The position numbers and the translations under genes are program-made. A stretch of 64,000 nt of DNA from Burkholderia sp. 8Y. GTDB lineage: Bacteria > Pseudomonadota > Gammaproteobacteria > Burkholderiales > Burkholderiaceae. The DNA lies in contig NZ_LR733520.1 of the NCBI RefSeq assembly GCF_902506145.1, forward strand, positions 374,580 through 438,579, given 5' to 3'. The notes under the pieces are model-generated. The model did not search any database, was not told the origin of the DNA, and was given only the letters and a program-made list of their open reading frames with translations. Below, one piece after another: positions 62,655 through 64,000 of this stretch (position 1 is the first letter of the stretch; each line of letters opens with the position of its first letter).

Positions 62655-63259
62655 GCGGCCGCCTCGCTCGGGTATTCGGAGCGTGCGCGAGCGCGGATGC
62701 TGCTGCGAATGCGGAAGCCGGCGCGAATTGGAAAGCCGCCGCCCATGCGGAAGCTGCTGCGAATGCGACAGCCGCCGCGAATCGAAAAGCCGCTGGCAAT
62801 GCGAAAACCGCCGCGAGTGCGACAGCCGCTGCGAATGCGGAGGCCGCTGCGAATGCGGAAGCCGCTGCGAATGCGAAAGCCCCCGCCAATGCGACAGCCG
62901 CCGCCCATGCGGAACCTGCTGCGAATGCGACAGCCGCCGCGAATCGAAAAGCCGCTGGCAATGCGAAAACCGCCGCGAGTGCGAAAGCCGCCGCGAACGC
63001 GGAAGGCACTGCGAACGCGGAAGCCGCCGCGAACGCGGAAGCCGCTGTGAATGCGACAGCCTGCGGGAATTGGAAAGCCGCTGGCAATGCGAAAGCCGCT
63101 GGCAATGCGAAAACCGCCGCGAACGCGAAAACCGCCGCGAACGCGAAAACCGCCGCGAACGCGAAAACCGCCGCGAATCAGAACGCCGCCGCCCGACGCC
63201 CTCGCGCGGCACGAGCTTCCGCGCTTCGCCGAGCCGTCGCATGAACTGCGCGCCTTCAT
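62651..63259 (-). CDS. putative Gly-Phe-Arg hexapeptide-repeat protein coupled to ligase and helicase
   Basis: This 202-residue frame starts at an ATG that overlaps the ligase stop (ATGA), with GAGG 7 bases upstream. It ends at a TGA that overlaps the helicase start (ATGA). After a leader [20 protein letters not shown] it is 27 tandem hexapeptides of the form G/S-G-F-R-I/V-R/A, ending [11 protein letters not shown]. It is strongly basic with regular Phe-Arg pairs, which would suit nucleic-acid binding, but no known family is recognised. All six frames across the repeat are open, so openness is not evidence; the case rests on the two overlaps and the ribosome sites. It may be translated only to carry ribosomes to the helicase. 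Confidence 0.5.
   Translation of the reverse strand: MKARSSCDGSAKRGSSCRARASGGGVLIRGGFRVRGGFRVRGGFRVRGGFRIASGFRIASGFPIPAGCRIHSGFRVRGGFRVRSAFRVRGGFRTRGGFRIASGFSIRGGCRIRSRFRMGGGCRIGGGFRIRSGFRIRSGLRIRSGCRTRGGFRIASGFSIRGGCRIRSSFRMGGGFPIRAGFRIRSSIRARARSEYPSEAAA
62705..63190. repeat. 27-copy 18-bp tandem repeat between ligase and helicase genes
   Basis: An uninterrupted minisatellite of 27 units (486 bases) with plus-strand consensus GCGAATGCGAAAGCCGCC and point variants. Three adjacent identical units (about 63118-63171) suggest recent slippage. A higher-order duplication is visible: units 3-7 and 12-16 (162 bases apart) share the same order of variants. The unit is a multiple of three with no stop in any frame on either strand, so copy-number change would keep all frames open. 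There are no spacers, so it is not a CRISPR array. Confidence 0.95.
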
Positions 63260-64000
63260 GCCATCGCCTCGTTCAAAAACCCTTTGAGCATGTCGAGCGT
63301 GTCGGCGTCGTCGATGCTCTTGTCCGTGCGCCAGCGCAACATGCGCGGAAACCGCACCGCGATGCCCGACTTGTGTCGCGGGCTCGCCTGAATGCCCTCG
63401 AAGCCGATCTCGAACACGAGCGTCGGCGTGAGACTGCGCACCGGCCCGAACTTTTCGATGGTCGTCTTGCGCACGATTGCATCGACCTGACGCATTTCCT
63501 CGTCGGTCAGGCCCGAGTAGGCTTTCGCGAACGGCACAAGCGTGCGCACGCCGTCCGCTTCGTCCCAGACCGCGAACGTGAAATCGGTGTAGAGGCTCGC
63601 GCGCCGTCCGTGACCGGGCTGCGCGTAAAGCAGCACGGCATCGACGGAATACGGGTCGATCTTCCACTTCCACCACGTTCCCGACGCCTTCGTGCGGCCA
63701 ACGCCGTACATCGACGCGCGCTCCTTCAGCATCAACCCTTCGACGCCGCGCGCCCGGCTCTCGTCGCGCAACGTGGCGAGCGTCTCCCAGTCCGCGGCTT
63801 CGACGACCGGCGACACGCGCAGCAGATCGACCGCAAGCGTCGAAGACAGCGTGTGCGCGAGCGCATCCAGCTTCGCGCGGCGCGCGTCGAGCGGTTTGGT
63901 GCGCAGGTCGCGCCCGTCGGCTTCGAGCAGATCGTAGGCGAGCAGCGCGGCGGGAGAATCGGCGAGCACTTTCTTCGTGAGCGATTTGCGCGTGATGCGC
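63256..64000 (-). CDS. ATP-dependent DNA ligase, C-terminal part (5' end outside window)
   Basis: The last 247 or so residues of a ligase-associated (cisplatin-resistance type) ATP-dependent DNA ligase. The frame is open to the window end. It contains the nucleotidyltransferase end motifs [17 protein letters not shown] (motif IV) and [10 protein letters not shown] (motif V), followed by the OB-fold with [14 protein letters not shown] and [11 protein letters not shown] (motif VI region). The adenylated Lys motif I lies beyond the window. It seals nicks using ATP and is the first visible gene of the repair cluster with helicase and PdeM downstream. Its stop overlaps the ATG of the repeat ORF. 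Confidence 0.94.
   Translation of the reverse strand, partial: RITRKSLTKKVLADSPAALLAYDLLEADGRDLRTKPLDARRAKLDALAHTLSSTLAVDLLRVSPVVEAADWETLATLRDESRARGVEGLMLKERASMYGVGRTKASGTWWKWKIDPYSVDAVLLYAQPGHGRRASLYTDFTFAVWDEADGVRTLVPFAKAYSGLTDEEMRQVDAIVRKTTIEKFGPVRSLTPTLVFEIGFEGIQASPRHKSGIAVRFPRMLRWRTDKSIDDADTLDMLKGFLNEAMA

Noticed and set aside
62705..63190. Regular repeats that might be a CRISPR array
   Set aside because: Units are directly adjacent 18-mers with no unique spacers and no cas genes nearby.
62655..63242. Helicase start at 63242 giving a 1111-residue protein with an Arg/Ser-rich repeat N-terminus
   Set aside because: The ATG at 62654 has a better-placed GAGG, ATGA coupling and normal family length. 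The extension is kept only as a formal alternative.
62162..63244. Plus-strand frame giving an Ala/Asn/Lys-rich (histone H1-like) protein through the repeat
   Set aside because: It starts inside the helicase gene on the opposite strand, has no ribosome site, and openness is a by-product of the stop-free repeat.

Overview
The window is chromosomal DNA from a high-GC beta-proteobacterium, most likely a member of the Burkholderiaceae close to Paraburkholderia or Caballeronia. This is inferred from the high GC content, the gene order pyruvate kinase - class II aldolase - purC - purE - purK - Sua5, a TetR-regulated BpeAB-OprB-like RND pump, and a ligase-associated repair cluster. No rRNA, tRNA, CRISPR array, prophage or intact insertion sequence was recognised.

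Layout. 1-6.2 kb: end of pyruvate kinase, fructose-bisphosphate aldolase, purC, purE, purK and a Sua5/TsaC protein. 6.2-12.5 kb: an AT-richer patch with a FkbM-like methyltransferase and a trimeric autotransporter adhesin, then an SGNH lipoprotein and a PBP4-type D,D-carboxypeptidase on the minus strand. 12.6-19.3 kb: an OmpR-type response regulator, its histidine kinase and a DegP-type protease. Near-identical tandem TTAAG-type boxes lie before the regulator gene and before the protease gene, and the anchor domain of a lost trimeric autotransporter lies between them. Small genes follow (exported beta-sandwich protein, DUF427, membrane-anchored SRPBCC protein, cysteine hydrolase). 19.3-26.4 kb: a TetR repressor and a tripartite RND efflux operon with a well-formed AcrR-like operator and a long structured leader.

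26.4-29.4 kb is the clearest accessory insertion: a single AT-richer gene for a 772-residue NACHT-type STAND NTPase with a nuclease-like N-terminus, resembling single-gene bacterial NACHT antiphage proteins. 29.4-36 kb: NCS2 nucleobase permease, xylulokinase-like kinase, AGE-family sugar isomerase, and the glutathione-dependent formaldehyde pair frmA-fghA. 35.9-39.0 kb: zur-znuA-znuC-znuB on the minus strand, every junction overlapping, with a Zur-box-like palindrome upstream. 39.2-52.2 kb: a polyol utilisation region. Its plus-strand arm holds an SDR dehydrogenase, a complete ABC importer and a HAD phosphatase. Its minus-strand arm holds an arabinitol/mannitol dehydrogenase, xylulokinase and a SorC-type regulator. 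A further FGGY kinase is divergent from the dehydrogenase. The two arms together would import a polyol, oxidise it to a ketose and phosphorylate it.

52.2-64 kb: a degenerate EAL protein, homogentisate dioxygenase with a candidate operator, an orphan exported protein, an MFS transporter, a small exported protein, and the minus-strand repair genes ligase (cut by the window end), DEXH helicase and PdeM. Between ligase and helicase sits a 27-copy, 18-bp tandem repeat. The frame that overlaps both neighbours by ATGA would encode a 202-residue Gly-Phe-Arg hexapeptide-repeat protein. The stand-out items are the NACHT protein, this repeat ORF, the two-component boxes with the adhesin remnant, and the structured efflux-operon leader.
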